NCBI GenBank assembly: GCA_028101965.1
Contig: JAOHMI010000020.1
Coordinates: forward strand, 1-38,979
Origin: Bacteriovoracaceae bacterium
GTDB taxonomy: Bacteria > Bdellovibrionota > Bacteriovoracia > Bacteriovoracales > Bacteriovoracaceae
Direction: 5' to 3'
DNA length: 38,979 bases
Position numbers and translations under genes: made by a program. Below the pieces are notes generated by a model. It did not search any database. It was not told the DNA's origin and saw nothing but the letters and a program-made list of their open reading frames with translations. The stretch's first letter is position 1. Each line of letters opens with the position of its first letter. This document shows positions 1-9,309 of the stretch, in pieces.

Positions 1-401
1 TATTCAGGAAAAATTTTGTAATTATTCAAATCTTTAGGCGCTGATAGTGTTGCCATAATATTATTAGACTCTTCAAGATTAGTTAAAAATTTCCCTAGAA
101 GAACATTTAAAGATTCAGTAAAAACGTTTTTTAAATTACTCAGGACTTGATCCGGAAGTTTACTATTTTGAAAATTTAGCATACCGATAACGGACCCTTT
201 TAACTCACCATCTAGTTTAAAGGCATAGCATAAATGATTCTTGGGAACTTGGTATTGTTTATAGCTCTCAAAAGTAGAGCTTAGTTTTATTAAATGAACT
301 TGGCTGAAAAGGTCGAGCTTAGCCGGAAAGGATTCAAGAAAGGAGACAGGTGCTTGTGATGATTTCTCAATAATTTGTTTTCGTGGTCTTGCCTCTTCCA
401 T
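1..401 (-). CDS. CheC/CheX-like phosphatase domain protein, 3' end cut by window edge
   Basis: The first 133 residues of a protein are readable, and the gene runs off the left edge. The ATG at 401 has a strong AGGAGGTC Shine-Dalgarno just upstream and lies 22 bases after the stop of the receiver gene, so the two genes form one transcription unit. The protein has the pattern N92-x3-E96-x2-N99-x22-P122. The published signature of CheC/CheX/FliY phosphatases is [D/S]-x3-E-x2-N-x22-P. The catalytic Glu/Asn pair and the spacing to Pro are exact, and only the first D/S is replaced by Asn. A preceding segment near residues 58-77 (LCYAFKLDGELKGSVIGML) resembles the beta hairpin that comes before this helix in the family. 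Inference: it dephosphorylates a CheY-like receiver, most simply its neighbour. The missing C-terminus prevents a CheC versus CheX decision. Confidence 0.6.
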   Translation of the reverse strand, partial: MEEARPRKQIIEKSSQAPVSFLESFPAKLDLFSQVHLIKLSSTFESYKQYQVPKNHLCYAFKLDGELKGSVIGMLNFQNSKLPDQVLSNLKNVFTESLNVLLGKFLTNLEESNNIMATLSAPKDLNNYKIFPE

Positions 402-423
402 GAGACCTCCTTTGTTTTCGACT

Positions 424-816
424 CTAGCCATCAGTGGAGCTAAAAGATTCTCTTTGCTTCTCCAAAGAGTTTTCTAAAATTTGTGGTGTAATTGGCTTTT
501 GAATAAAGTCATTTGCTCCGGCCCCAATCGCATCAATAATAATATTATCTTGTGCTAGAGACGAGATGAGAATAAGCCGAACATCTTTGAAGTTTTCAGT
601 TATTGATTCAGCAAGCTCAATCCCACTAATTTCTGGCATGATAACATCGATGATTACAATTTTTGGCTTCTTGAGCGAAACAAGTTTAATCGCTTCTTTG
701 GCATGACTTGCTTCTCCAACAACTCGATAGCCAAGTTCGTCTACAATTCTTGAAATCTGATTTCTTGAAAAATCAGAGTCATCTACGATCATAATGCCAC
801 ATTCATCTTTATTCAT
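424..816 (-). CDS. CheY-like single-domain response regulator
   Basis: This is a stand-alone receiver domain of 130 residues with no output domain. The acidic pair D12/D13, phospho-acceptor D57 in IIDVIMPEISG, the hydroxyl residues S85/S86 and the K107-P108 pair are all present, so it should be phosphorylatable. It probably acts by binding a partner, as CheY does, rather than by binding DNA. The gene lies directly upstream of a CheC-like gene on the same strand (22-base gap), which suggests a signal output plus its phosphatase. A good promoter (TTGAGA, 17 bases, TAAAAT) lies at 840-868 on the minus strand. No histidine kinase is visible in the window. The family call is firm; the pathway is unknown. 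Confidence 0.93.
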   Translation of the reverse strand: MNKDECGIMIVDDSDFSRNQISRIVDELGYRVVGEASHAKEAIKLVSLKKPKIVIIDVIMPEISGIELAESITENFKDVRLILISSLAQDNIIIDAIGAGANDFIQKPITPQILENSLEKQRESFSSTDG

Positions 817-839
817 AGGAATTCCCTTTCCTTCTTTAT

Positions 840-868
840 ATTTTAATCAATTATGGGATATTTCTCAA
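840..868 (-). promoter_or_regulatory. Sigma-70-type promoter for the receiver/CheC-like operon
   Basis: On the minus strand there is a -35 element TTGAGA (863-868) and a -10 element TAAAAT (840-845), separated by 17 bases. It lies just upstream of the receiver start at 816 and downstream of the probable lon terminator. Confidence 0.6.
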
Positions 869-874
869 TATGGT

Positions 875-896
875 AAAAAGGGTGACTGACCTTTTA
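875..896 (-). terminator. Weak intrinsic terminator after lon
   Basis: On the minus strand AAAAGG pairs with CCTTTT around an eight-base loop, and the 3' arm runs into five Ts. It sits between the lon stop (938) and the receiver promoter (840-868), where a terminator is expected. The stem is short, so efficiency is uncertain. Confidence 0.4.
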
Positions 897-937
897 AGTA
901 AAGTATTGCTTTAAAATAATATAAAAAACTAGCGAAT

Positions 938-3355
938 TTAAGCTGCAATTGAACTTGTTTTATTTGTTCCTTTACTTGATTTTTTTGCTTTATTCTTGGA
1001 CTTAGGTGCTTCCCAATCCAGGAGCGCGATGGAAATAACTTCACGAAAATTCTTTACTGGCACGAAGTTAATTTTTTTGCGGTATTCTTCGGGAATCTCA
1101 ACGAGGTCTTTTTGATTTTTCCAAGGTATAATCACTGTTTCAATTCCAGCTCTCATCGCGGCTAAAGCTTTTTCTTTAAGCCCGCCAATTGGAAGAACTT
1201 TTCCAGTTAGAGTTATTTCACCCGTCATGGCAATGTCTTTACTCACAAGAGAATTTGTTAAAACACTCACTATCGTTGTGGCCAAAGTAATTCCAGCACT
1301 CGGTCCATCTTTAGGGATGGCCCCAGCAGGTAAGTGTATATGTACCTCAAAATTTTCAAATACTTCATCATCGATACCGAGATCTTCTGAATTTGCACGG
1401 ATAAACCCCATAGCCGCTTGAGCAGACTCTTTCATGACTTCGCCAAGTTGACCGGTCAAGGTAATCCCTTTTCCTTTCATCTTAGTCGCTTCGACATAGA
1501 GAATTTCTCCTCCTACGCTAGTCCAAGCTAAGCCTGTTGCCACACCTACTTCATCAAATTCTTTCTCATCTTCTTTGTTGAATTGAGCTGGTCCAAGTAA
1601 GTCATAAACCGTATCCGTAATAATATGTGTTTTCTCAGTTTCACCAGTAGCAATTTTTTTAGCAACTTTTCGACAAAGAGATCCAATTTGTCTCTCTAGG
1701 TTTCTCACTCCGGCCTCTCTAGTAAAAGAAGAGATTACAGTTTCAAGTGCGCCATCATCCACCGCTAAGTTTTCTCTAGTAACACCATTTTCTTCCATTT
1801 GCTTTGGAAGAAGATATTTTTTAGATATAACTAATTTTTCTTCCATGCTATAACCGGATAAATTAATCACTTCCATTCTATCTCGAAGTGGTCCTGGGAT
1901 TGAATCTAAGATATTTGCTGTCGCAATGAACATGACATTGGACAAGTCATAAGCAACATTTAAGTAATGATCACGGAATGTATTATTTTGTTCTGGATCG
2001 AGAACTTCTAAGAGAGCTGATGCGGGATCTCCACGATAGTCAGATCCTAACTTATCCACTTCGTCCAGCATGATGACTGGATTGGAAGTTTTAGCTTGTT
2101 TCATGCCTTGTAAAAAACGACCAGGCATAGCACCCACATATGTTCGCCTATGACCTCTTATTTCAGATTCGTCTTTTACACCGCCGAGAGAAATTCTTAC
2201 AAACTCTCTTCCTGTGGCTTTTGCAATAGACTTTCCGAGTGAGGTTTTTCCCACACCAGGAGGTCCTGAGAAACAAAGGATTGGTCCCTTAAGTGAGCCA
2301 CCTTTCAAGCTTCTCACAGCTAAATATTCTAAAATTCTCTCTTTTATTTTTTCTAATTCATAATGATCTTCATCTAATACGCCTTTGGCATAGGTGAGAT
2401 CAGTTTTTTCTTCAGATTGCTCTCCCCAGGGAAGATCGACCATCCAGTCTAAATAAGTGCGAAGTATACTTGATTCACTAGAGTCTGGATGCATTCTTTC
2501 TAAACGAGCTAATTGTTTTAAGGCTTCTTTTTCTGCCTCTTCTGTCATATTTTTTGAATAAATTTTATCTCTTAGTTCAGTGAACTCATCTTGTTTCTCT
2601 TCTTCGCCCAACTCTGATTTGATAGCCTTAATTTGCTCTCTTAGAAAAACTTCTTTTTGATTTTTGTTTAACTCATCTCGTGCATTATTCTTAATCTGAG
2701 ATTGCATGTGTAGAATTTCTAATTCACGAACCAGAATTTCATTGATCCGAGTTATTCTTTCAACTGGATTTTGGGTCTCTAGAATCATTTGTGCTTCTGC
2801 AACTCTTAAATTCAAGTTGGAAGCAATTAAATCTGAGAGACGTCCAGCCTCATTAATATCTTCAAGTATCATTAATATATCTGGAGATAAAACTTTCCCC
2901 AGTGAGATGACTTTTTCTAAATTTTCTTTAACCGTCCGAATGACCGCTTCAATCTGAGAAGTTGTTTCCTTTGGTTTAACCATATCAATTTTCTGAGCTT
3001 TAACTTTATAAAAAGGCGCAGTTTGTTGAAAGTTTGTAATGGTTGCTTTGGTTAGCCCTTGTATAAGAATTTTGACTCTTCCATCTGGAAGTTTTCTCAT
3101 TCTCATAATCATGGCCACTGTTCCAGTCTTGTAAATTTCATCTGGAGTAGGTGACTCTGCTTGAATATCTTTTTGAGATGAAAGCAGGATTAGCCGGTCT
3201 GTTTTTTCTAGTGCGTAATTAACAGCTTTTATGCTCGATTCTCGCCCCACAAATAAAGGCAGAATCATATAGGGGTAAACAACGAGATCTCTTATGGGGA
3301 GAAGCGGAAGCTCTTCCTTGAATTCGATGTTTTCTCCGTCGTAGTTAGTGACCAT
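938..3355 (-). CDS. lon: ATP-dependent Lon protease
   Basis: This is a cytoplasmic AAA+ serine protease that degrades misfolded and regulatory proteins. Numbering from a longer frame that opens at 3373: the N-terminal substrate domain (LPLLPIRDLVVYP) covers roughly 20-210, followed by a coiled-coil linker. Walker A GPPGVGKT is at 370-377, Walker B VIMLDEVD at 433-440, and the C-terminal protease domain has catalytic S692 (KDGPSAG) and K725 (TGKVLPIGGLKEK). I place the start at the ATG at 3355, six codons inside that frame, because AAGGAG lies seven bases before this ATG and inside the longer reading. The product is then 805 residues, normal for LonA, with the catalytic pair at S686/K719. The C-terminus ends in a Lys/Ser-rich tail. 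It is transcribed alone, divergently from glmU. Confidence 0.97.
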   Translation of the reverse strand: MVTNYDGENIEFKEELPLLPIRDLVVYPYMILPLFVGRESSIKAVNYALEKTDRLILLSSQKDIQAESPTPDEIYKTGTVAMIMRMRKLPDGRVKILIQGLTKATITNFQQTAPFYKVKAQKIDMVKPKETTSQIEAVIRTVKENLEKVISLGKVLSPDILMILEDINEAGRLSDLIASNLNLRVAEAQMILETQNPVERITRINEILVRELEILHMQSQIKNNARDELNKNQKEVFLREQIKAIKSELGEEEKQDEFTELRDKIYSKNMTEEAEKEALKQLARLERMHPDSSESSILRTYLDWMVDLPWGEQSEEKTDLTYAKGVLDEDHYELEKIKERILEYLAVRSLKGGSLKGPILCFSGPPGVGKTSLGKSIAKATGREFVRISLGGVKDESEIRGHRRTYVGAMPGRFLQGMKQAKTSNPVIMLDEVDKLGSDYRGDPASALLEVLDPEQNNTFRDHYLNVAYDLSNVMFIATANILDSIPGPLRDRMEVINLSGYSMEEKLVISKKYLLPKQMEENGVTRENLAVDDGALETVISSFTREAGVRNLERQIGSLCRKVAKKIATGETEKTHIITDTVYDLLGPAQFNKEDEKEFDEVGVATGLAWTSVGGEILYVEATKMKGKGITLTGQLGEVMKESAQAAMGFIRANSEDLGIDDEVFENFEVHIHLPAGAIPKDGPSAGITLATTIVSVLTNSLVSKDIAMTGEITLTGKVLPIGGLKEKALAAMRAGIETVIIPWKNQKDLVEIPEEYRKKINFVPVKNFREVISIALLDWEAPKSKNKAKKSSKGTNKTSSIAA

Positions 3356-3476
3356 GCTATGCTCCTTCAACATTTAGACTCAATTCTTCACTATTTCATC
3401 AAGTTCTTAAGAAGGTATCGTCATTTTAAACTTTCGCCTTAGTGGTTTTTTCAGAAAATTTCATCAAAGCGAATAA

Positions 3477-3501
3477 GGTAACTTGTGGTAATTCAAGGTA
3501 A
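3477..3501. repeat. Three GGTAA direct repeats at exact 10-base spacing
   Basis: GGTAA occurs at 3477-3481, 3487-3491 and 3497-3501, so the copies fall on one face of the helix. They lie in the 319-base gap (3356-3674) between the divergent lon and glmU genes. I see no gene in this gap and no convincing -35/-10 pair. It also holds a short palindrome (TTCTTAAGAA, 3403-3412). The repeats could be a binding site for a regulator of either gene, but this is speculative. Confidence 0.3.
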
Positions 3502-3674
3502 TGTTGACCTATTTGGGTCGGGCTTTAGGCTAAGAAAGACTGTCAAAAACACTAAAGATCAGTTATATTTTCAATTTAAGGTTGAAAGCTCTAATAGGTT
3601 GAAAAAATAAGGTATTATTGTTCTTTTTTTTATTCAAGAATGAATTTCCTCCTATTGTGCAAAGGGTAAAAAAT

Positions 3675-5081
3675 ATGAAAGATTGCTCCATTGGCTCGAT
3701 AATACTCGCAGCTGGTAAAGGGACTCGTTTTAAGTCTGATGTGCCTAAAGTAATGGCTCCTTTGTTGGGGAAAAAGGTCATAGATTACATAGGTGCAGAG
3801 CTTAATAAATTTTCTGAAAAAATAAATCAATTTGAATATGGATTAGTTGTAGGTCATCAGAAAGAATTACTTCAAGAGCATCTGAAAGGCGAATGGAACC
3901 ATCTGAAAAAAATTAATTTTGCAACTCAAGAACAACAGCTTGGAACTGGCCATGCGGTCAAAACATTTATTTATCAATTTGAACATTATAAAAAACTAGA
4001 TTATGTCATCATAATGTGCGGGGATACTCCTTTATTAAAGAGTGAAATCTTTGAAAGACTTTATCACGAGATCTCAAAGAGTGATTCAAATGCAGTGGTT
4101 GCAACTTTTGAAACGGATAATCCTCATGGTTATGGTCGAATTATAAGAAGTGAAGAGGCGACCCAGATTATTGAGCAAAAAGATAGTACTCCTGAGCAAG
4201 CGCTCGTAAATGAAGTGAATTCTGGATTATATATTGTGAAAGCGAGTTACCTCTTTTCTCATATTGAGAAGATTAAGAGTGAAAATGCTGCAGGAGAATT
4301 TTATTTAACGGATTTATTTTCAGGACAGTCAAATATAGCATATTGCAACTTCGAAAAAACTTTATCTTTTTCGGGGATAAATACTTTAGCTCAACTTTCA
4401 CAGGTTCGATCTGTTTTAATTCAACGGCTCAATTCTTTCTGGATGGATCAAGGAGTGGACATAATCGATCCTCAAAGAACCATTATTGAACCCAGTGTGT
4501 GTTTGTCTGAAGGAACGATTCTTTATCCAAATGTGCGTTTATCTGGACTTACTTCTATTGGAATTAATTCAATAATAGAAGATGGATGTGTTATCAATAA
4601 CTCAAAAGTGGGTAATTCTGTAAAAGTCTTAGCCTATTCTTATTTAGAAAAAGCAGAAGTTAATAATAAGGCAGCGATTGGTCCTTATGCACGGTTAAGG
4701 CCAGGAGCTAACATTGGAGAAGAATGCAAAGTTGGAAATTTTGTTGAAATAAAAAAAGCCAAGTTAGATAAGGGGAGTAAAGTTAGTCATTTGAGTTATG
4801 TTGGAGATGCGGAAATTGGAGAAGAAACAAATATTGGTTGTGGGTTTATAACTTGTAATTATGATGGAGCAAATAAGCATTTAACTAAAATTGGAAAAAA
4901 CAGCTTTATTGGGTCTGATGTTCAGATGGTAGCTCCTGTTGATATAGGAAATGATGCTTATGTCGGTTCAGGATCGACCATAAATAAGAATGTGCCTGAT
5001 GGTGCCTTTGCAATTGCTCGAGAAAGGCAAGTAACCAAAGAGGGTATGGCGAAAAAATTCATTAAAAATAAAAAGAAATAA
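3675..5081 (+). CDS. glmU: Bifunctional GlmU: GlcN-1-P acetyltransferase / UDP-GlcNAc pyrophosphorylase
   Basis: It makes UDP-GlcNAc, the precursor of peptidoglycan and lipid A, from GlcN-1-P, acetyl-CoA and UTP. The N-terminal half is a nucleotidyltransferase with the LAAGKGTRF loop, the PK of SDVPKVMAPLLGK, and QQLGTGHAV for uridine binding. The C-terminal half is a left-handed beta helix of hexapeptide repeats with RPGANIGEECKVGNFVEIKK, CNYDGANKH and IGSDVQMVAPVDIG, which carry acetyltransferase substrate-binding residues. The frame is open from 3618, but the ATG at 3675 starts exactly at the conserved N-terminus and has AAAGGG about eight bases upstream. This gives 468 residues, close to the usual 456 or so. 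glmS follows after 11 bases, so two linked steps of one pathway are co-transcribed. Confidence 0.97.
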   Translation: MKDCSIGSIILAAGKGTRFKSDVPKVMAPLLGKKVIDYIGAELNKFSEKINQFEYGLVVGHQKELLQEHLKGEWNHLKKINFATQEQQLGTGHAVKTFIYQFEHYKKLDYVIIMCGDTPLLKSEIFERLYHEISKSDSNAVVATFETDNPHGYGRIIRSEEATQIIEQKDSTPEQALVNEVNSGLYIVKASYLFSHIEKIKSENAAGEFYLTDLFSGQSNIAYCNFEKTLSFSGINTLAQLSQVRSVLIQRLNSFWMDQGVDIIDPQRTIIEPSVCLSEGTILYPNVRLSGLTSIGINSIIEDGCVINNSKVGNSVKVLAYSYLEKAEVNNKAAIGPYARLRPGANIGEECKVGNFVEIKKAKLDKGSKVSHLSYVGDAEIGEETNIGCGFITCNYDGANKHLTKIGKNSFIGSDVQMVAPVDIGNDAYVGSGSTINKNVPDGAFAIARERQVTKEGMAKKFIKNKKK

Positions 5082-5092
5082 AAGGATAAAAA

Positions 5093-6910
5093 ATGTGTGG
5101 AATTGTAGGATATCTGGGGTCTCGAAATAGCACAGATGTTATTTTAGAAGGTTTAACTCGCCTAGAGTATCGAGGATATGATTCAGCTGGTGTTAGTTTA
5201 ATCGAAAATGATGAACTCGAAATTTATAAAAAAGAGGGTAAGCTTAATAACCTCAAGTCACTATTGAAAAAGAAAAAAATTCAATCTCACCGAGGTATTG
5301 GCCATACACGGTGGGCTACTCACGGTGAGGTGAATGATTTTAATGCTCACCCACATGCAACCAGTGATTATTCTATCGTTCATAATGGGATTATTGAAAA
5401 CTCTCAAGAATTAAAAGAGTTTTTGATGAAGGAGAAGCATACTTTTAACTATCAATCTGAAACAGACTCAGAAGTTTTTTTAGCTTTACTTGATTATTAC
5501 TTTAAAAAAAATAATAACTTTCTTCACGCTATTGGGGAAGCATTTGAATCAGTCAGAGGAAACTCTGCCTTCGTTTTAATGAATACAAAAGAAAATGCTA
5601 TTTATTGTGTTAAGAAAAGTGCGCCTATTGTGTGTGGGCTTTCTGAAAACATTACAGAAGGATTTATTTCTTCAGACCCCTATGCTCTAGTTGGTTTTGC
5701 AGATCGAATCTATTTTCCAGAAGATAATGTTATTACAAAAATTGAACTTTCTAGCGGAGAAACATCCATTAATTTTTATGAACTGCATGGGCAAGAATCC
5801 CCCCGCTATCGGTTACAAGAAAGCTCTAAGAATCTAGAAGTTTCAAAAAAAGGACAATTTGAACACTATATGCTCAAAGAAGTTTTTGAACAGCCAATTC
5901 TCATCAGGAAGTTAACAGACTTTTATCTAAACGATGAAATAGGTATAGAAATATTAAAGAAAGTGACTAAAACAAGACCGAAGATGATTCATATTATGGC
6001 TTGCGGGACAGCCTATTATGCTGGGCTAGTGATAAAAGGATTCTTAGAGGATATTAACCGAATTCCAACAAATGTCTATTTGGCTTCTGAATTTCGTTAT
6101 CAGAACCCAATTCTAAACTCAGGTGATCTGACTATTTTTATCAGTCAATCTGGAGAAACAGCAGATACTTTAGCTTCACTAGAACTCTGCAAAGTGAATG
6201 GAGTTAAAACGTTATCAATCTTAAATGTAGAAGGTTCCACTTTATATAGAGAAGTAGATAACAATTTATTAATAAAAGCCGGTCCCGAAATTGGTGTTGC
6301 TTCAACGAAAGCGTTTACACAGATGTGCTTGATGGGGTTTCTCTTTAGTGCAAAATTAGAAAATTTTTCTGATGAACAGATTCTATCAGAAACTCATGTT
6401 CTTGTTGAACGAATTGATCATATCCTTCAATCAACAGATATTATCCAAAATGTAGCATCATCAATTTACCGTCATCAAGGATTTTTATTCACAGGTCGGG
6501 GAAATCATTTTCCTATTGCCTTAGAAGGAGCTTTAAAGTTGAAGGAAATTGCTTATGTACACGCAGAAGGTTATGCCTCTGGAGAGTTAAAGCATGGACC
6601 GATTGCTCTTATCGATGACACCATGGTGAATGTAGCATTCTGTCCACCTAACTTAATCGATAAAACCATATCAAACGTACAAGAAATTAAAGCGAGACAA
6701 GGTTTTATCGTAACAATTGGGGATAAGAGTAACTCTGAATTAGAGAGAATTTCAGATGAATTTATTCGGTTAGATTTCTCAAATTTAGAGTTTTTAACAG
6801 GTGTTTACTCAAATGTAATTTCACAACTTCTCTCTTACTATATTGCAAAATTAAAGGGGACAGATATTGATAAGCCTCGAAATTTAGCTAAGTCTGTAAC
6901 CGTAGAATAA
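5093..6910 (+). CDS. glmS: Glutamine-fructose-6-phosphate aminotransferase (isomerizing)
   Basis: It converts fructose-6-P and glutamine to glucosamine-6-P, the entry step of amino-sugar synthesis. The N-terminal glutaminase domain begins MCGIVGYLGSR with nucleophile Cys2 after Met removal, followed by GLTRLEYRGYDSAGV and HTRWATHG. Two SIS sugar-isomerase domains follow, with MACGTAYYAG, ISQSGETADTLASL, GVASTKAFTQ and EGALKLKEIAYVHAEG. The C-terminus is the conserved KPRNLAKSVTVE. The 605-residue length is normal for the family. The gene lies 11 bases behind glmU, with AAGGAT before the ATG. I see no glmS ribozyme-like leader, as expected for a second gene of an operon in a Gram-negative. Only GlmM is missing locally to complete the UDP-GlcNAc route. 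Confidence 0.98.
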   Translation: MCGIVGYLGSRNSTDVILEGLTRLEYRGYDSAGVSLIENDELEIYKKEGKLNNLKSLLKKKKIQSHRGIGHTRWATHGEVNDFNAHPHATSDYSIVHNGIIENSQELKEFLMKEKHTFNYQSETDSEVFLALLDYYFKKNNNFLHAIGEAFESVRGNSAFVLMNTKENAIYCVKKSAPIVCGLSENITEGFISSDPYALVGFADRIYFPEDNVITKIELSSGETSINFYELHGQESPRYRLQESSKNLEVSKKGQFEHYMLKEVFEQPILIRKLTDFYLNDEIGIEILKKVTKTRPKMIHIMACGTAYYAGLVIKGFLEDINRIPTNVYLASEFRYQNPILNSGDLTIFISQSGETADTLASLELCKVNGVKTLSILNVEGSTLYREVDNNLLIKAGPEIGVASTKAFTQMCLMGFLFSAKLENFSDEQILSETHVLVERIDHILQSTDIIQNVASSIYRHQGFLFTGRGNHFPIALEGALKLKEIAYVHAEGYASGELKHGPIALIDDTMVNVAFCPPNLIDKTISNVQEIKARQGFIVTIGDKSNSELERISDEFIRLDFSNLEFLTGVYSNVISQLLSYYIAKLKGTDIDKPRNLAKSVTVE

Positions 6911-6927
6911 CCGTAAGGACACACATA

Positions 6928-9252
6928 ATGGATTTAAGTTTTCTTAATGATGATCAGAAGGCAGTGGTCGAAAATGTGAATGGGCCATCTATGGTTTTGG
7001 CCGGAGCAGGTTCAGGAAAAACTAGAACTTTAGTTTCCAGAATTCAATATTTAATTCAGGAAAAAAAAGTGAGTGCTTACAAGATTCTAGCTCTAACATT
7101 TTCTAATAAAGCAGCTAAAGAAATGCGCTCACGTTTGTCAGAAGCCTTAAATGTTCCAGAAGGGCAGTTAATGGTAACAACTTTCCATTCATTTTGCGCT
7201 CGACTTCTCCGCAGTGAAGCAACCTATATCGGCCTTAGCAGGTCATTTAGTATTTATGATGATGGGGAGTCTAAATCTCTAATCAAAAATATTTTAGGTG
7301 CGCAGGGTATCTCCCAAAAAGATATTATTCCTTCAGACTTGCATTACTTTATCCAAGCATTAAAAAACTCTGGTCATTATATGGAACAAGCGAAAGAGTC
7401 TTTTGATAAAGAGCTGGAAGAGCTTGTGAGTAATCCTTGGATTGAATACTTTAATGAATATGAAAAGCAAATGCACAGATCAAATGCTACTGACTTCGGT
7501 GGATTAATTTGCTCGGTTATACAATTGTTTCAAGAATTTCCAAAAGTATTACAGGTTTATCAAAGAAGATATGAGTATGTTTTGGTAGATGAGTATCAAG
7601 ATACAAATCGAGCCCAATATAAACTTGTCAGTTTGCTATCGGAACACCATAAGAATTTGTGTGTTGTAGGGGATGAGGATCAGTCCATTTATAGCTGGAG
7701 AGGAGCTGATATTCGGAATATTCTTGATTTTGAAAAAGATTATCCCGAGGCAAGAATCTTTAAATTAGAACAAAATTATCGTACCAGTAAAAATATTATC
7801 AAAGCCGCTTCTGCCGTGATTGATTTTAATCAAGAGCGAAAGGGAAAAAAGATGTGGACTGCCAATGAAGAGGGTAGTGACATCGAAATTGTAGAATGCA
7901 GTGATGACAAGGTAGAAGCAAAGTATGTGGTTGATCGCATGTCTCAATTAGTTAATGAGCATAATGTCAAACCATCTGACATAGCTCTTTTTTATCGAAA
8001 TAACTATTCTGCACGTATCTTTGAAGATGAGTTGAGATCTTTTAAGATTCCCTATAGGATTGTTGCCGGCATTAAGTTCTATGAACGAAAAGAGATTAAG
8101 GATATTCTCAGCTATTTAAAAGTTGTGATTAATGAAAAAGATTCTCTTTCATTAACTAGGATTATCAATACTCCAACGAGGGGGATTGGTGCCAGGACAA
8201 TTAGAAAAATTGAAGATGAGGCCATCTCACAGAACTTATCTCTCTATGAGGTGATAAGTGAGATAGTTAATAACCCCAAAAATTATTCACATTTATCCCT
8301 TTCAACTAAGGTTAAATCCTCTCTATCACTTTTGTTAGAGCTCTTTCATGAATCACAAGTCATGAATGATGATAAAATGGCTCCTTCAAAAATAGTAGAG
8401 TATATTTTGTCTTATTCGGGCTATTCAGAGTCTCTTTATGCAGAGAAAAATGTTGAATCCCTAAATCGAATCGAAAATCTCGAAGAACTCGTCAGTAGTA
8501 TAAAACAATTTGAAAAAGACCATGGATCTCAAGGAACTCTTGATAATTATTTGGAGACAGTCACCTTAGATACAACGGCTAATGAGGACTTTGATGAGGA
8601 TGGTGAAAATGGCAATAAGAGAGGTTCGGTTTCGTTAATGACGGTACATGGGGCAAAAGGGCTGGAGTACCCTTATGTGTTTGTAGTTGCTACCGAAGAA
8701 AATGTTTTTCCTAGTTATAAAAGTATGGATTCAGGTGAAAAGGGTATCGAAGAAGAGCGTAGGCTTTTCTATGTTGCTATGACTAGGGCCATGAAAGAAT
8801 TAACCATATCTTACGCTTTAGGTCGGATGTTGTTCGGGCAAATTAAATTTAATGGCCCATCTAGATTTATTGATGAGATTCCAAAAGATCTCAAACACTT
8901 GAAATATCATGGAAAAGCAGAAGCTTATGAAGATAATTATAGTCAAGTAAGCCAGTATTCTGATGATTCATTTGATGAGTTTGATCAAACTCCCCAATAC
9001 CAGAAGAAGAGTTATAATTCTGCGAAAATATTTACTCAACCTTCAACTAAGAAAAATAAAAAAACAATAAGTAGCTCTTCGCTGACAAATTCAACTTATT
9101 GCAAAGGAAATATAGTTAAACATGGGTTGTATGGTGAAGGTGTTGTTCTTTCTGCAGAGGGAACTGGGCAAAATGAAAAAATCCTAATAAAATTTAAAAA
9201 CGGTACTAAAAAGAAGTTTATGGTAAAGTTTGCACCAATTGAGCAAATGTAA
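6928..9252 (+). CDS. pcrA: UvrD/PcrA-type SF1 DNA helicase
   Basis: This is a 3'-5' DNA helicase/translocase used in excision repair and removal of obstacles from DNA. Visible motifs are the Q-motif glutamine Q10, Walker A AGAGSGKT 25-32, motif Ia near LTFSNKAA, TTFHSFCARLLR, motif II VDEYQDT 220-226, motif III GDEDQSIYSWRGA 248-260, motif IV LEQNYR 280-285, motif V TVHGAKGLEYPYVFV and motif VI RRLFYVAMTRA. After a low-complexity linker the last 50 or so residues (HGLYGEGVVLSAEGTG onward) match the Tudor-like C-terminal domain of PcrA/UvrD that contacts RNA polymerase. This favours PcrA/UvrD over Rep. The 774-residue length is typical. It follows glmS by 17 bases with TAAGGA upstream. Confidence 0.94.
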   Translation: MDLSFLNDDQKAVVENVNGPSMVLAGAGSGKTRTLVSRIQYLIQEKKVSAYKILALTFSNKAAKEMRSRLSEALNVPEGQLMVTTFHSFCARLLRSEATYIGLSRSFSIYDDGESKSLIKNILGAQGISQKDIIPSDLHYFIQALKNSGHYMEQAKESFDKELEELVSNPWIEYFNEYEKQMHRSNATDFGGLICSVIQLFQEFPKVLQVYQRRYEYVLVDEYQDTNRAQYKLVSLLSEHHKNLCVVGDEDQSIYSWRGADIRNILDFEKDYPEARIFKLEQNYRTSKNIIKAASAVIDFNQERKGKKMWTANEEGSDIEIVECSDDKVEAKYVVDRMSQLVNEHNVKPSDIALFYRNNYSARIFEDELRSFKIPYRIVAGIKFYERKEIKDILSYLKVVINEKDSLSLTRIINTPTRGIGARTIRKIEDEAISQNLSLYEVISEIVNNPKNYSHLSLSTKVKSSLSLLLELFHESQVMNDDKMAPSKIVEYILSYSGYSESLYAEKNVESLNRIENLEELVSSIKQFEKDHGSQGTLDNYLETVTLDTTANEDFDEDGENGNKRGSVSLMTVHGAKGLEYPYVFVVATEENVFPSYKSMDSGEKGIEEERRLFYVAMTRAMKELTISYALGRMLFGQIKFNGPSRFIDEIPKDLKHLKYHGKAEAYEDNYSQVSQYSDDSFDEFDQTPQYQKKSYNSAKIFTQPSTKKNKKTISSSSLTNSTYCKGNIVKHGLYGEGVVLSAEGTGQNEKILIKFKNGTKKKFMVKFAPIEQM

Positions 9253-9309
9253 ATCTCTGGATGGTTTAGGAAAATAAATTAATCTTTTTCAAAATATGGT
9301 GATAAATAA

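Noticed and set aside
3356-3374. The upstream extension of Lon to 3373.
   Set aside because: The AAGGAG that serves the downstream ATG lies inside this extension, so it would be the ribosome binding site rather than coding sequence.
3541-3546. A perfect minus-strand TTGACA as a lon promoter -35.
   Set aside because: No acceptable -10 element follows at 16-18 bases.
5082-5092. Whether glmS has a glmS-ribozyme leader.
   Set aside because: Only 11 bases separate it from glmU, which leaves no room for the ribozyme fold.
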